From Brevibacterium moorei (GTDB lineage: Bacteria; Actinomycetota; Actinomycetes; Actinomycetales; Brevibacteriaceae): a stretch of DNA of 64,000 nucleotides. Below the pieces are notes generated by a model. It made no database searches and had not been told where the DNA came from. It saw only the letters and a list, made by a program, of their open reading frames with translations. Within the stretch, counting starts at the first letter, position 1. Each line of letters opens with the position of its first letter. The stretch covers positions 1-64,000 of the forward strand of contig NZ_JANIJX010000014.1 in the NCBI RefSeq assembly GCF_024580735.1, written 5' to 3'. Positions 43,976-56,330 of the stretch are shown here, piece by piece. Both the position numbers and the translations under genes were made by a program.

Positions 43976-44491
43976 TCACAGCAGTTCCTGGACGAAATCA
44001 ACTGCGGGCAGCGGGATCACCTGATGGTGATCCGCTGCCCGCAGTTGCATATAGTCCCCGCCCACCGCAGCGATCCTCCCCTCGACCACCAGTCCGCCGA
44101 CCAGGGCGATGCGCACCGGAACACGGCGTCGGCTCAATTCCCGCAACGGTGAGGCAAGGGACAACGCACTCAACAGATCCGCCGGTACCCGACCCCGGAC
44201 CGGCACCCGCAACAGCTGCACCGCGCGCAGCGCGACGAGCAGGCGTGCGGGCGTCTCCAGCGCCAGCCACCCCTCCCCCTGATCGACGAGTGAGCCTGTG
44301 AACACATGGCCCTGCACGGTGACTTCGATCCGGGTGCCCAGCAGTCCGGCCACTCGCTCGACCAGACCATGATCCGCATACGACTCGTGCATCAGGTCCG
44401 GCACCTGGGCCAGACGGTCGGAACGCTCTTCAGCGTCGATACGGGCCTCGAGATCCGCGAAAACGCGCTCGAAGCGGTTCAACTCGTCCAT
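43976..44491 (-). CDS. Conserved actinobacterial hypothetical protein
   Basis: This 171-residue protein has an acidic helical N-terminus (ELNRFERVFADLEARIDAEE) and a beta-rich rest with two Sm/LSM-like strand sets (RIEVTVQGHVFTGSLVDQGE; VRIALVGGLVVEGRIAAVGG). It is common near secA in actinobacteria as an uncharacterised gene. The last 70 bp contain a strong hairpin. Confidence 0.75.
   Translation of the reverse strand: MDELNRFERVFADLEARIDAEERSDRLAQVPDLMHESYADHGLVERVAGLLGTRIEVTVQGHVFTGSLVDQGEGWLALETPARLLVALRAVQLLRVPVRGRVPADLLSALSLASPLRELSRRRVPVRIALVGGLVVEGRIAAVGGDYMQLRAADHHQVIPLPAVDFVQELL
43999..44047 (+). terminator. Hairpin inside a convergent coding end, candidate terminator for the HTH gene
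   Basis: CAACTGCGGGCAGCGGGATC... (43999-44021) pairs with 44026-44047 around TGAT with one bulged G. Since the two stop codons are only 2 bp apart, transcription of the HTH gene may end here, inside the neighbour's 3' codons. Confidence 0.45.
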
Positions 44492-44549
44492 GTGTTCATC
44501 TTGCTATACCGAACGTGTGATGACAAGCACATGACTTCCAAAAAATCTA

Positions 44550-44579
44550 TTGACACTGTTTGATGCTGTTTGCAATAGT
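44550..44579 (+). promoter_or_regulatory. Putative promoter of the LysM gene
   Basis: A perfect -35 TTGACA (44550-44555) is followed after 17-18 bp by CAATAGT (44573-44579) as a weak -10, 35 bp before the LysM gene start. Confidence 0.45.
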
Positions 44580-44613
44580 TATGGCAATTGAAAACCCCTT
44601 GCTAGGAGTAGCC

Positions 44614-45402
44614 ATGCGACGACTGCTGACATGCTCGATCGTTCTGCTTCCGCTCGTTCCACAGGCGATTCTGTTTAACCTTGCGCCCGGGCTGATAGAC
44701 GAGTTGCGGTCCGGCGATATCGCCGCAGGCCTCGTGCTCGTCCTCTCCGGCCTGGGCTGCCTCTACGTCCTCACCATCCAGCTGGCCCTGTGCCTAGCCG
44801 GCCTGGCCCGGCTGACCGACGTCCTGCACCTGCCCGGTGCGCCGACGCTGCGCAGGGCCGCCTGCACCCTGAGTCCCAGAATCGCCCGCGTCGCCCTCGC
44901 CGGCGCGCTGGGGACGGGACTCGGTGCGGCAGCCCTGCCGGCTCAGGCCGCGATGCAGACGGAACCCGACTCGCCCGTGCCCAGTGCCGGCTCGCCCGGC
45001 TGGCCCACCTCCCGGACCGATCCGGGCTGGCCAACCACGGCGGCGCCACAACGGCCGGAGAACACCGCCACCGGCTCGTCGTCACCGCCGCGCGCAGAGT
45101 CGACTGCAGAGTCACCTATTCCGCCGCGGGACCGGCCGAAGAATGCTCAGGGCCCTCTCCCCGACGCGCCGCAGAGCTCCCCGGCCGCCCCGGAACGGAC
45201 CTCCCAGCATGCAATCGTCACCGTCGTCCGCGGGGACAACCTCTGGTCGATAGCACGCGCGCAGCTGAGCGCCCAAGGAACCGAACACCCCACGACGGCT
45301 CGGCTAGCGAAGCAGGTCGATCACATCTACAGCCACAATAAGAGCCTTATCGGCTCCAACCCCAACCTCATCATGCCCGGTCTTCGATTGGAGATGCCAT
45401 GA
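44614..45402 (+). CDS. LysM-domain membrane protein
   Basis: This 262-residue protein has two to three N-terminal membrane helices (LLTCSIVLLPLVPQAILF; IAAGLVLVLSGLGCLYVLTI), a Pro/Ser-rich external linker and a C-terminal LysM domain (ATVVRGDNLW-like ...VVRGDNLWSIARAQL, LIGSNPNLIMPGLRLEMP) that should bind peptidoglycan. ATG 44614 follows AGGAGTAGCC. It overlaps the DUF6459 gene by 4 bp. Confidence 0.85.
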   Translation: MRRLLTCSIVLLPLVPQAILFNLAPGLIDELRSGDIAAGLVLVLSGLGCLYVLTIQLALCLAGLARLTDVLHLPGAPTLRRAACTLSPRIARVALAGALGTGLGAAALPAQAAMQTEPDSPVPSAGSPGWPTSRTDPGWPTTAAPQRPENTATGSSSPPRAESTAESPIPPRDRPKNAQGPLPDAPQSSPAAPERTSQHAIVTVVRGDNLWSIARAQLSAQGTEHPTTARLAKQVDHIYSHNKSLIGSNPNLIMPGLRLEMP

Positions 45403-45857
45403 CCATCCAGCTCGACGGAGTCCAGGACCTGCCCCGCCTGCGCGGCCCCCGGCCGGCACCGTCCCGCCGTCGCCCGGCTCCACCACCGGTGGCCCAGCCG
45501 GCGGAACCGCGTGCCCCGATCGACTCCGAACTCGTGGCCCGTACCGCCCGATCACTGGCGATCGCCGCCCTCGAGGTCTCCTGTGGACTACGCCGGCCTG
45601 CCACCATCGCCCGCTGGGTCGACCCCGAACTGTTCGCCCGACTGTGCCGGCAAGCGGCGCTGCGCGAACGCCTAGTGGGATCCGGTGGACCCGCCACCCG
45701 GGTCCTCGGAGCCGGAGTCCCCCGGATCTGTAGACTCTCACAGACCGTGGCCGAGGCCGCGCTGGTGGTCGCGACCTCCCGCCGTCATCGCGCACTCGCC
45801 CTACGGCTGGAGCTGATCGCCGACCGCTGGATCGCCACTGCCTTCTCCGGCCTGTGA
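45399..45857 (+). CDS. DUF6459/Rv3231c-like conserved protein
   Basis: This 152-residue protein has a Pro/Arg-rich N-terminus and a conserved helical core (ARSLAIAALEVSCGLRRPAT, then IARWVDPELFARLCRQAALR; VVATSRRHRALALRLELIAD). It fits DUF6459-type proteins typically found next to secA in actinobacteria. Function unknown. It is coupled to the LysM gene. Confidence 0.78.
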   Translation: MTIQLDGVQDLPRLRGPRPAPSRRRPAPPPVAQPAEPRAPIDSELVARTARSLAIAALEVSCGLRRPATIARWVDPELFARLCRQAALRERLVGSGGPATRVLGAGVPRICRLSQTVAEAALVVATSRRHRALALRLELIADRWIATAFSGL

Positions 45858-45870
45858 GGACGCGGGTGCG

Positions 45871-48561
<2,691 letters not shown>

Positions 48562-48687
48562 GGTTCTCCTTGTTACATCACTCAGGTCTTCTGTCCATCC
48601 CGGCTCCGCCGGTTCTCCAAGGCACTACTCTAACGCGTCGCACCTGAGTGTTGCCTCACTCGCCCACCGCTTGGCCGCACACACGCA

Positions 48688-48721
48688 GGCGCCCCGCCTC
48701 CTGTTCAGGAGGCGGGGCGCC
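48688..48721 (-). terminator. Hairpin terminator after hpf
   Basis: GGCGCCCCGCCTCCTG pairs perfectly with CAGGAGGCGGGGCGCC around TT, 29 bp after the hpf stop codon and upstream of secA. Confidence 0.8.
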
Positions 48722-48749
48722 GTGGCGATTCCGATTTCCGGAACCCGGA

Positions 48750-49400
48750 TCAGTCGGCTGCGACCAGCGATTCGTCGAGGGCGATCACACCATAACTCCA
48801 GCCGCGCCGCCGATAGACGACCGATGGCTTCTGCGTGTGCACGTCGATGAAGAGGTAGAAGTCGTGACCGACCATCTCCATTCGGTTGAGGGCCTCGTCG
48901 ATCGCGATCGGGGCGGCGGGGAAGGTCTTCTCGCGCAGCACCACGGGCGATTGGCCCTCTGCCGGCACCCGGCCACCCGTCTGGTCGACGGTCGCCTCGT
49001 CGAGGCCGGTGTCGTCCCTCTGGTCGAGCAGGGGTTCTTTGACCTCCAGCCGGCTCAGTGCCTCCGCTGTGGATTCCGCCCTGTGCTTGCCCTGGCGCGA
49101 GACCTTCTGGCGGTCGCGGGCCCGGCGCAGGCGCTCGAGCAGTTTCGCCCAGGCCAGGTCGAGGGCTGCGTACTTATCGGAGGCGCAGGCCTCGGCGCGC
49201 AGCACCGGGCCCTTGGCAACGACGGTGATCTCGACACGTTCCGAGGTCTCCGGATGCTTCACATTGCCGTCGTGGGTGAGAACCACTTCGACCCGCAGAG
49301 CGCGCGGGGCGAGCTGTTCTACCTTGGATACCTTGTCCTCGACATGAGCCCGGAAACTGTCCGAGACGTTCAGGTGACGACCCTTGACCACGATGTCCAT
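48750..49400 (-). CDS. hpf: Long-form ribosome hibernation promoting factor
   Basis: This 216-residue protein has the N-terminal RaiA/S30AE domain (MDIVVKGRHLNVSDSFRAHV; RVEVVLTHDGNVKHPETSER) and the long-form C-terminal dimerisation domain (IDEALNRMEMVGHDFYLFID; YRRRGWSYGVIAL). It makes 100S ribosome dimers in stationary phase. AAAGGAGAAACAGC precedes the ATG. Confidence 0.96.
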   Translation of the reverse strand: MDIVVKGRHLNVSDSFRAHVEDKVSKVEQLAPRALRVEVVLTHDGNVKHPETSERVEITVVAKGPVLRAEACASDKYAALDLAWAKLLERLRRARDRQKVSRQGKHRAESTAEALSRLEVKEPLLDQRDDTGLDEATVDQTGGRVPAEGQSPVVLREKTFPAAPIAIDEALNRMEMVGHDFYLFIDVHTQKPSVVYRRRGWSYGVIALDESLVAAD

Positions 49401-49491
49401 GCTGTTTCTCCTTTGATCCCTGAGGGATTGGCGACCCCGCCTTGGGCGGCATCGGGATGATCCGCGATCCGTTCCGTTCGGGGTGTCTCCA

Positions 49492-50241
49492 TTACATACC
49501 AGCCGCGGTATCCCGGTGTGCGGCATCGCCGGTAATTGCCAAAACCGCAATGGAATCAACCTGGATTTGCACACGCCCGAGCGCGCGGGCCGCTTCGGCC
49601 AGGGTCGCTCCGGTCGTACAGATATCGTCGACGAGGACGACGACCGGCCGCAGCGCGACGAGCCGTCTGGCAGCGGCCGGATCGGCCACTGCGTGTGTGC
49701 CGCGGACATTCGCCCGCCGGCCCCTGCTGCCCTGGCCCACTTGATCGCGGTGGGCGCCTCTGACCCGCAGCAGCTCGCCCACCCGGGCGTCCAGCCCGTC
49801 CGCACCCAGCAGACGGCAGGCCGCCCCGGCCAAGGCCGCAACGTGGTTGCCCCCGCGTTCGCGCGCGCTCCTGGCACTTGCCGGGACCGGCACCAGCACC
49901 AGGCCGCGCGCCGGCTCGACGCCTGCTGACTCCGCCAGCGCCGCCACGATCGTGCGCGCCAGTACGAGGCCCAGCACGGGAAGGACATCGCGCCTGTCAC
50001 GGGCCTTGTACGACACCAGGACCTCACGCAGCACTCCCGTGTATTCTCCCGCCCCACAGACACGCTGTGTCCCATAGCGGGGCAGGCTCCAGCGGGGCGG
50101 GCTATCCAGATGGCTCAGACACACCCCGCACAGGCTCACGGTCTCCGCCCCGCAGCCCGCACAGGTCGGCGGCAGGAGGAGTTCGGCCAATTCGCTCCAC
50201 AGTCCCACCCGACCAGCATGATCGGCCCAGGACGCACCCAC
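49492..50241 (-). CDS. comF: ComF-family phosphoribosyltransferase-like protein
   Basis: This 249-residue protein has an N-terminal zinc finger (PTCAGCGAETVSLCGVCLSH), a KARDRRDVLP-type middle and the PRPP-binding motif VVVLVDDICTTGATLAEAAR. The family is linked to DNA uptake and genome maintenance. It lies between hpf and lpqB, the usual actinobacterial order. Confidence 0.93.
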   Translation of the reverse strand: MGASWADHAGRVGLWSELAELLLPPTCAGCGAETVSLCGVCLSHLDSPPRWSLPRYGTQRVCGAGEYTGVLREVLVSYKARDRRDVLPVLGLVLARTIVAALAESAGVEPARGLVLVPVPASARSARERGGNHVAALAGAACRLLGADGLDARVGELLRVRGAHRDQVGQGSRGRRANVRGTHAVADPAAARRLVALRPVVVLVDDICTTGATLAEAARALGRVQIQVDSIAVLAITGDAAHRDTAAGM

Positions 50242-50313
50242 AAGCCCCTGGCCCGGCTGTGACCGGCGGTCACCCGGCTGTGGAGCGCCTGTGCAGCAGT
50301 CCCGCGGGCAGGC

Positions 50314-52029
50314 TCAGCCGGGGAACGCCGGCTCATAGGACTTGATGCCGACGAGCTTCTGCCAGGCGCCCCCCTGATAGCTGTACACGTCGCCGGCTCT
50401 GGTGCCGATGCGCATCGAGCGCAGGTCCGTGCCCGCACTGATCGAAGTGCCCTCGGACACCGAGCCACGTGCGGCGAACATTCCGGAGGACGACAGGGTG
50501 TAGGGCTGCAGATCCCCACCGGACTCCAGTGCGGCCAATGCCACAAGCGTGTCGGTACCGGCCCAGGACACATCGCGCAGGTCGGAGAACGACTCGCCCG
50601 CCGACAACGGCGCGTCCCCGGACAACTCCCGCGGAGCCTGATCCGAATCACGGACGATGCCGATATAGTCCAGGCGGCTGTCCGCCTTCGAGCCGGTCGA
50701 TAGGACGACCAACCTGGACCCGTCCCGCGAGACCCGCACCGCCGTCACGGTCCGCTTGGACAGGAAACCGGCCTTGAGCGTCTTCATCTCCCCGTCGGGC
50801 CCGACCACCTTGAGCCGGCCCGTGTCCGACTCGGCCGTGTAGAGCCAACCGAATCGATCGAAGCTGGGGGCCGCCAGTGAGCTTCCCCTGACGACCACTG
50901 TGTCCTTCCGGCCCCCCACGGTCATCCGATGAAGTTCGCGCTCTCCCGCGGCCAGGTATGCGAAGACCCGGCCGGTGTAGTCCCTGGCCGGATTCCCAGC
51001 GCCCTTCTTCGGTGCGGGCAGAGGCAGAGACGAGGTCCGGTCCCCGCCCAGTTCCACCAACCGTCCGTCCTGCAGGACGACGGGCCTGCCGGGTACCTCG
51101 ACCTCGGTGTTGGGCAGATTCGCGGTATCCACGTCCTCGGGCATCCCCGCACCCGTCACCGTCACATCGCGCACCGAGGGCATCGACTGCAATGACAGCG
51201 CCACGGTCTTGGCCAGGCGCTCGGCATCGCGCGCGCTCAACTGAGGGTCCCCGGACAGTTCGACCGCGGCGTCTCCGTCGGAGACGCTCAGGGATCCCAC
51301 TCCCAGCTTGCCGCGCCCCGAGCCCACGGCGGGCACGACGGCGCCCTTGAGATAGTCGGCGGGACCCGCCAATAGATCGGCCACCAGTTCCCGGCCGGCC
51401 GAGCCACTGCGCAGGTACCAGCGGGTGTCGGGTACCGCATATTTGAAGTCGGGGGTGTAGTAATACAGGGAATGGGCCTGGAACATGCTGGAGAAGTTCG
51501 CCGGAGTCACCACGATGCCCGCCGGCATTTTGGAGATCCGCCATTCCCCATTGACCTGCCGCAGGGTGAACTTCACCGTGCGCTCCGAGTCGGCGGCGGC
51601 TTCCCGGTAGACCCGTGTCGAATCGATATGGGCCTGCACCGGCAGGGTCAGACTGACGGTCTGCGAATCGCTGGTCACCTCGGAGTTGATGGAGTCGAGG
51701 CTGTGGCCCGATTTGAGGACCCAGACGGACTCCAGGGGTTCCCAGGAAGCCGCCAGATCGTCGGTCAGGAAAGACCTGGCCACGGCGAAGTTCGAGGCCG
51801 AACCGGTGCCGGCGGCCAGGAATCCACGCACGATCTGGTCCTGGCTGGCCCCTGTCACGGGGCCGTCGGGATCGATTCTGACCTGACCCGGTTCGCTGGA
51901 ATCAACGTCGATCTGCCCGATCGGACCCGAGCGCGGAATCGAAATACAACCCGTGAGCAGCAGGAGTAGGCACAGAGCGCCGGCAAGCGCTGCGGGCACC
52001 CGCGTGCGCCCTGCCCGGGTAGCACTCAT
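50314..52029 (-). CDS. lpqB: Lipoprotein LpqB, MtrAB accessory protein
   Basis: This 571-residue lipoprotein (lipobox LLLLTGC, Cys28) has an N-terminal GerMN domain (about 200-310) and a C-terminal beta-propeller-like domain. In mycobacteria LpqB binds the external part of MtrB and modulates MtrA phosphorylation. Its ATG overlaps the mtrB stop codon (ATGA). Confidence 0.95.
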   Translation of the reverse strand: MSATRAGRTRVPAALAGALCLLLLLTGCISIPRSGPIGQIDVDSSEPGQVRIDPDGPVTGASQDQIVRGFLAAGTGSASNFAVARSFLTDDLAASWEPLESVWVLKSGHSLDSINSEVTSDSQTVSLTLPVQAHIDSTRVYREAAADSERTVKFTLRQVNGEWRISKMPAGIVVTPANFSSMFQAHSLYYYTPDFKYAVPDTRWYLRSGSAGRELVADLLAGPADYLKGAVVPAVGSGRGKLGVGSLSVSDGDAAVELSGDPQLSARDAERLAKTVALSLQSMPSVRDVTVTGAGMPEDVDTANLPNTEVEVPGRPVVLQDGRLVELGGDRTSSLPLPAPKKGAGNPARDYTGRVFAYLAAGERELHRMTVGGRKDTVVVRGSSLAAPSFDRFGWLYTAESDTGRLKVVGPDGEMKTLKAGFLSKRTVTAVRVSRDGSRLVVLSTGSKADSRLDYIGIVRDSDQAPRELSGDAPLSAGESFSDLRDVSWAGTDTLVALAALESGGDLQPYTLSSSGMFAARGSVSEGTSISAGTDLRSMRIGTRAGDVYSYQGGAWQKLVGIKSYEPAFPG

Positions 52030-53780
52030 GACCGGTCTCCTTCCGCCGCGGGCGGGGTGCCCGGGGCCTGATCGAGTTCGACGACGATGGGGATGCTGCC
52101 GGTCTGCACGCGCACCGACCCATCGCTGGTGGCAGGTCCCGCAACGAGTGCCGCACCGCTGATGAGGGCGTCGGCAGGGGGCAGCGGCAACGGCGAGGAC
52201 ACGATGTCCTCCCCCTGCCTACGGGGCACGGTCAACCGGAAGCAGGACCCCTCCCCGACTCTGCCCCAGGCCTGGAGCCAGCCGTTGTGCAGGTGCGCGT
52301 CCTCCAGTGAAATCGCCAGGCCCAGCCCGGAGCCGCCCAGGGTGCGTTTGCGCGATGGATCGGCGCGCCAGAACCGGTCGAACACGTGCTGGACCTGTTC
52401 GTCGTTGAGGCCCACGCCGTGGTCGCGGACGCTCACGGCCACCGCCTCCGCATTGGATCCGACATAGACCTCGATCGGATTGCCCTCCCCGTGTTCGATG
52501 GCGTTGACGACCAGGTTGCGCACGACCCGGGTGACACGGATCCGGTCGATCTGGGCCATCACCGGTTGGCTGGGCGCGCGCAGGCCCAGCTGCGAACCAC
52601 TGCGCGCTGCCAGCACCCCTACCGATTCGACGACGCCGCGGACCACATCGGTCAGATCCGCCGAAGTCGTGTTCAGAGCGGCGGCGCCGGCATCGTAGCG
52701 CGAGATCTCCAACAGATCGGCCAGGAGGTCCTCGAAGCGGGCGACCTGGCTTTCGAGCAGCTCGGCCGAGCGTCGGGTCGCCTCGTCGAAGGTGTCGCGA
52801 TCGTCGTAGATCATGTCCGCGGCGATCCGGATCGTGGTCAACGGGGTGCGCAGCTCATGAGAGACGTCGGAGACGAACTGCTGTTGCAGGGTCGTCAATT
52901 GTTCCATGCGCAGGATCTGGTCCTGCAGCGATTCGGCCATATCGTTGAAGCTCTGGGCCAGGGTAGAGATCTCATCATGGCCGATCACCGGCATACGCTG
53001 GTCGAGGTCGCCGTCGGCGATCCGGCGGGCCACATCCGCGCCCTGCCGTACCGGTGTGACGACCATCCGGGTGACGACCCAGGAGATGGCGCCGACCAGG
53101 ACCACCAGGACCAGGGCCGCTACCAGCAGAGCGCGCTGGACGAACTCCAGGGTGTTCTGCTCGTCCTGCAGGTCGGCCACCACGTAGAGTTCGAACTGGC
53201 CGGCGGCGGGAATCATCACCTTCTGCGCGATGACCAGGCCGGGCGAGCGTTCGGCGCCTGGCAGCGCGATCGGCTGGTAGAGCTGCTGGCCGTCGGTCGA
53301 ATCGTACACTCTGCTGCGGAAGTCCCCCGGCAGATCGGCCGTGCGCACCGGCTCCTCGCCATAGGGCGAGGTGGAGATCGATTCGACGCCGTCATCGCGC
53401 CTGCCCACGGGTTCCAGATTGATCGAGCGCAGTGCCATCGGCGAGCGCGAGACCATCGAGCGCAGCTGGGTGTTGAGACTGTCGAGCAACTGATCCGTAT
53501 CGTCGATGCCCGACAGGGCCCCCAGTTCCTGACCGTAGCCGACGGTCTGCGCGGAGGCCGAGCTGAGCTTCGCCTCGTAGAGTCCGCGCGCGATCTGCTT
53601 GGACATGTACGTCCCAACGCCGAAGATCGCGATGATCGTCAACACGCTGGTCAACACGACGATGCGCAGCTGCAGGGATCTGGCGAACACCCCGGCGATG
53701 CGCTTATAGGAGCGGACCAGCCTTTGGCGCGTTTCGCGCAGACCACCCCGCCCGGCGCCACCGTCGTGGGCCCGGCTCAC
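52026..53780 (-). CDS. mtrB: Sensor histidine kinase MtrB
   Basis: This 584-residue kinase has two membrane helices (LRIVVLTSVLTIIAIFGVGT near 38-57; LLVAALVLVVLVGAISWVVT near 218-237) around an external sensor, then a HAMP domain, HisKA (SDVSHELRTPLTTIR, His308) and HATPase (NLVVNAIEHGEGNPI; GGSGLGLAISL). With MtrA it controls cell-wall and division genes. It overlaps mtrA and lpqB by 4 bp each. Confidence 0.97.
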   Translation of the reverse strand: MSRAHDGGAGRGGLRETRQRLVRSYKRIAGVFARSLQLRIVVLTSVLTIIAIFGVGTYMSKQIARGLYEAKLSSASAQTVGYGQELGALSGIDDTDQLLDSLNTQLRSMVSRSPMALRSINLEPVGRRDDGVESISTSPYGEEPVRTADLPGDFRSRVYDSTDGQQLYQPIALPGAERSPGLVIAQKVMIPAAGQFELYVVADLQDEQNTLEFVQRALLVAALVLVVLVGAISWVVTRMVVTPVRQGADVARRIADGDLDQRMPVIGHDEISTLAQSFNDMAESLQDQILRMEQLTTLQQQFVSDVSHELRTPLTTIRIAADMIYDDRDTFDEATRRSAELLESQVARFEDLLADLLEISRYDAGAAALNTTSADLTDVVRGVVESVGVLAARSGSQLGLRAPSQPVMAQIDRIRVTRVVRNLVVNAIEHGEGNPIEVYVGSNAEAVAVSVRDHGVGLNDEQVQHVFDRFWRADPSRKRTLGGSGLGLAISLEDAHLHNGWLQAWGRVGEGSCFRLTVPRRQGEDIVSSPLPLPPADALISGAALVAGPATSDGSVRVQTGSIPIVVELDQAPGTPPAAEGDRS

Positions 53781-54457
53781 GCGGAATGACCGGCCTTGTA
53801 GCCCACACCGCGCACCGTGACGACGATATCCGGCTTCTCCGGATCACGTTCGATCTTGGCCCGCAGGCGCTGCACGTGGACGTTGACCAGGCGGGTGTCC
53901 GCCGCATGGCGGTAACCCCAAACCTCTTCGAGCAGTTGTTCACGGGAGAACACCTGCCAGGGCTTGCGCGCCAGGGCCACCAGCAGATCGAATTCCAGCG
54001 GGGTCAGCGAAACGGGCTTGCCCGCGCGCGTGACGTTGTGCCCCGGCACGTCGATCATCACGTCGGCGACGTGTAGGACCTCGGGCGCAGCCGGCTCGCT
54101 CATCCGCAGCCGGGCACGGACCCTGGCCACCAGTTCCTTGGGCTTGAAGGGTTTCGCGACGTAGTCGTCGGCGCCCGATTCGAGCCCTGCGACAACATCG
54201 ACGGTATCCGATTTGGCAGTCAACATGATGATGGGGACACCGGATTCCGCCCTGATCTCCCGACACACCTCAAGCCCGTCCTTGCCCGGTAACATCAGGT
54301 CGAGCAGGATGAGGTCGGGCTGGTTCCTGTGAAAGGCATCGAGGGCGCCATCGCCCGAGGCCCAGAAAGAGGGTTCGAAACCCTCACTCTGCAACACGAT
54401 GCCGATCATTTCCGCCAGGGCGGTGTCGTCGTCGATCACGAGAATCCGGTCATTCAT
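53777..54457 (-). CDS. mtrA: Response regulator MtrA
   Basis: This 226-residue OmpR-type regulator has a receiver domain (VIDDDTALAEMIG; phospho-acceptor Asp53 in LILLDLMLPGKDG; MLTAKSD; Lys in AKPFKPKEL) and a winged helix (LTPLEFDLLVALARKPWQVF; LVNVHVQRLRAKIERDP). ATG 54457 follows AAGGGT; it is the first gene of mtrA-mtrB-lpqB. Confidence 0.97.
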   Translation of the reverse strand: MNDRILVIDDDTALAEMIGIVLQSEGFEPSFWASGDGALDAFHRNQPDLILLDLMLPGKDGLEVCREIRAESGVPIIMLTAKSDTVDVVAGLESGADDYVAKPFKPKELVARVRARLRMSEPAAPEVLHVADVMIDVPGHNVTRAGKPVSLTPLEFDLLVALARKPWQVFSREQLLEEVWGYRHAADTRLVNVHVQRLRAKIERDPEKPDIVVTVRGVGYKAGHSA

Positions 54458-54530
54458 ACCCTTATTGTCCAACATCCCGCGCCCGCCGCGCACTCCGACC
54501 CGCCAGGGACCATGCGGGCCGGGGCCGCAA

Positions 54531-55958
54531 TCAGGCCCGGATCAGCTCGAGGACCCGCTGTGTGAGGTCCTGTGTGCGTTCGACGCTGGGGGTCTCGCAG
54601 TTGAATCTGACCAGCGGCTCAGTGTTGGATTTGCGCACATTGATCCAGAAGTCCTCGCCCTGCAGCGTCACCCCGTCCATGCGGTCCAGGTCGCCGCGAC
54701 CGAAGTCCCCGGCCGCGGCGGCCGCGGCGAAGTTGTCCAGAACGGCGTCGGGTTGTGCCACCCGGGAATTGTGCTCCCCGGAGAGTTCCGCCGGGGCGAA
54801 TTCGGCGAGCAGTTCGCTCAGGGTCTTCTCCGTGCGTTCGAGCGCTGCGATGATGTGGGCGGCGGCCAACATCCCGGAGTCGGCACTGAAGAAGTCGCGG
54901 AAGTAGAAATGGGCCGAGTGTTCGCAGGCGAAGATGCCGTTCTCCCTGCGCATCGTCTGCTTGATGCCGGAGTGGCCCACCGGGGTACGGACCGCTCGAC
55001 CGCCGGCGGCCTCGATGGCCCGCGCCACCGACCGGGAGGTCAGCAGATTGTGCAGCACCGCCGGGTGTTCCTCACCCAGGCCGCGGACGCGGGCGATCTC
55101 CCTGGTCGCCACCAGCGCTCCGATCGCCGAGGCCGAGGTCGCCCTGCCCGTCTCATCGATGAAGAAGCACCGATCGGCGTCCCCGTCGAAGGCCAGGCCG
55201 ATGTCCGCTCGCCGTTCGACCACACCGCGCTGCGCCCAGGCCAGGTTCTCCGGTTCCAGCGGGTTGGCCGGATGGTTGGGGAAGGTGCCGTCGAGTTCCG
55301 TGAACAGCCCGATCACTTCGTGTTCGAGCTCGGGGAGCCCTGCTGCCGCGCCGAAGACCTCCGGCAGAAGTTTGCCGGCCATGCCGTTTCCACAGTCGGC
55401 CACGATCCGCAGCCGCCGGCCCGTGCCCAGACCCGTCAGGCCCCGGATCCGCTGCGCATAACCCGTGGCAAGGGCGGTGGCGGAGGAAGGATCGGGGTCC
55501 AGCGGACGTGGGTCCGCGGGGACCACTGCTGCGAATGCGGCGGCGGCGATTCGGTCGAGGCCCGAGGCCGCCGACATTCCGGCGGCGCCGGGTCCACAGA
55601 ACTTCACCCCGTTGTAGTCCTGCGGATTGTGGCTGGCCGTCACCATCAGTCCGGGTACTTCCCAGGCCCCGGACGCGTAGTACAGCTGGTCGGTCGAACA
55701 CATCCCGACGTATACCGGCCGGCTGCCGGCGGCCACGACACCGGCAGCCAGCAGACCGGCGTAGTTCGGGGAGTCGACTCGCATATCGCTGCCGATGACC
55801 ACGGAGCCCGCCCCGTGCAGTTCGCGCATCACCTGCGCCGTGGCCATGCCCAGGGCCACCAGGAGATCCGCGTCGAGGTCGAGGCCGACCCGGCCGCGGA
55901 TGTCATTGGCCTTCAGACTGCGCTCCAGACGCGCAGCGCGATCGCTCCGAATGCTCAT
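54531..55958 (-). CDS. manB: Phosphomannomutase / phosphoglucomutase
   Basis: This 475-residue alpha-D-phosphohexomutase has the phospho-serine loop VTASHNPQDYNGVKF, the metal loop AFDGDADRCFFIDE, the sugar loop GIFACEHSAHFYFRDF and the phosphate-binding RKSNTEPLVRFNCE. With ManA (59694) it supplies GDP-mannose precursors. It overlaps the DUF3499 gene by 4 bp. Confidence 0.95.
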   Translation of the reverse strand: MSIRSDRAARLERSLKANDIRGRVGLDLDADLLVALGMATAQVMRELHGAGSVVIGSDMRVDSPNYAGLLAAGVVAAGSRPVYVGMCSTDQLYYASGAWEVPGLMVTASHNPQDYNGVKFCGPGAAGMSAASGLDRIAAAAFAAVVPADPRPLDPDPSSATALATGYAQRIRGLTGLGTGRRLRIVADCGNGMAGKLLPEVFGAAAGLPELEHEVIGLFTELDGTFPNHPANPLEPENLAWAQRGVVERRADIGLAFDGDADRCFFIDETGRATSASAIGALVATREIARVRGLGEEHPAVLHNLLTSRSVARAIEAAGGRAVRTPVGHSGIKQTMRRENGIFACEHSAHFYFRDFFSADSGMLAAAHIIAALERTEKTLSELLAEFAPAELSGEHNSRVAQPDAVLDNFAAAAAAGDFGRGDLDRMDGVTLQGEDFWINVRKSNTEPLVRFNCETPSVERTQDLTQRVLELIRA

Positions 55959-56296
55959 TCGTCCCCTCCGATCAGACGCAGGCGGGGCCTACCAGTACGC
56001 GGCGGGACCGGTGGTTGGGGCCTGGGTGCCGCCGCCTCGCGCACGGCATCGGCGATGGCCAGCAGATCATCACGGCTGCGCTCGGGGACCTCGGCCCCGC
56101 CGTCGAGCCGGATCAGCTCCCAGCCGCGAGGGGCGGTGAGCCGATCGGCGTGGTACTGGCACAGATCATGGGCGCCCGGTTCCGCTCTGACCGATAGCGG
56201 GCCTATCACCACACAGGCGTCCGCGTGGACATAGGTCAGCGTGCGCGAGGCCGCGCGGGAACAATTGGTCTTCGAACAGGTTCTTACTCCGGGCAC
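55955..56296 (-). CDS. DUF3499 protein
   Basis: This 113-residue protein begins RTCSKTNCSRAASRTLTYVH, with Cys pairs, and has HDLCQYHADRLTAPRGWELI, which can form a small zinc site. It matches DUF3499 (Rv3258c), always next to the phosphomannomutase gene. Function unknown. Confidence 0.9.
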   Translation of the reverse strand: MPGVRTCSKTNCSRAASRTLTYVHADACVVIGPLSVRAEPGAHDLCQYHADRLTAPRGWELIRLDGGAEVPERSRDDLLAIADAVREAAAPRPQPPVPPRTGRPRLRLIGGDE

Positions 56297-56330
56297 ACCG
56301 GAAGTCTAGTACATCGCCTACAATCGGCCT

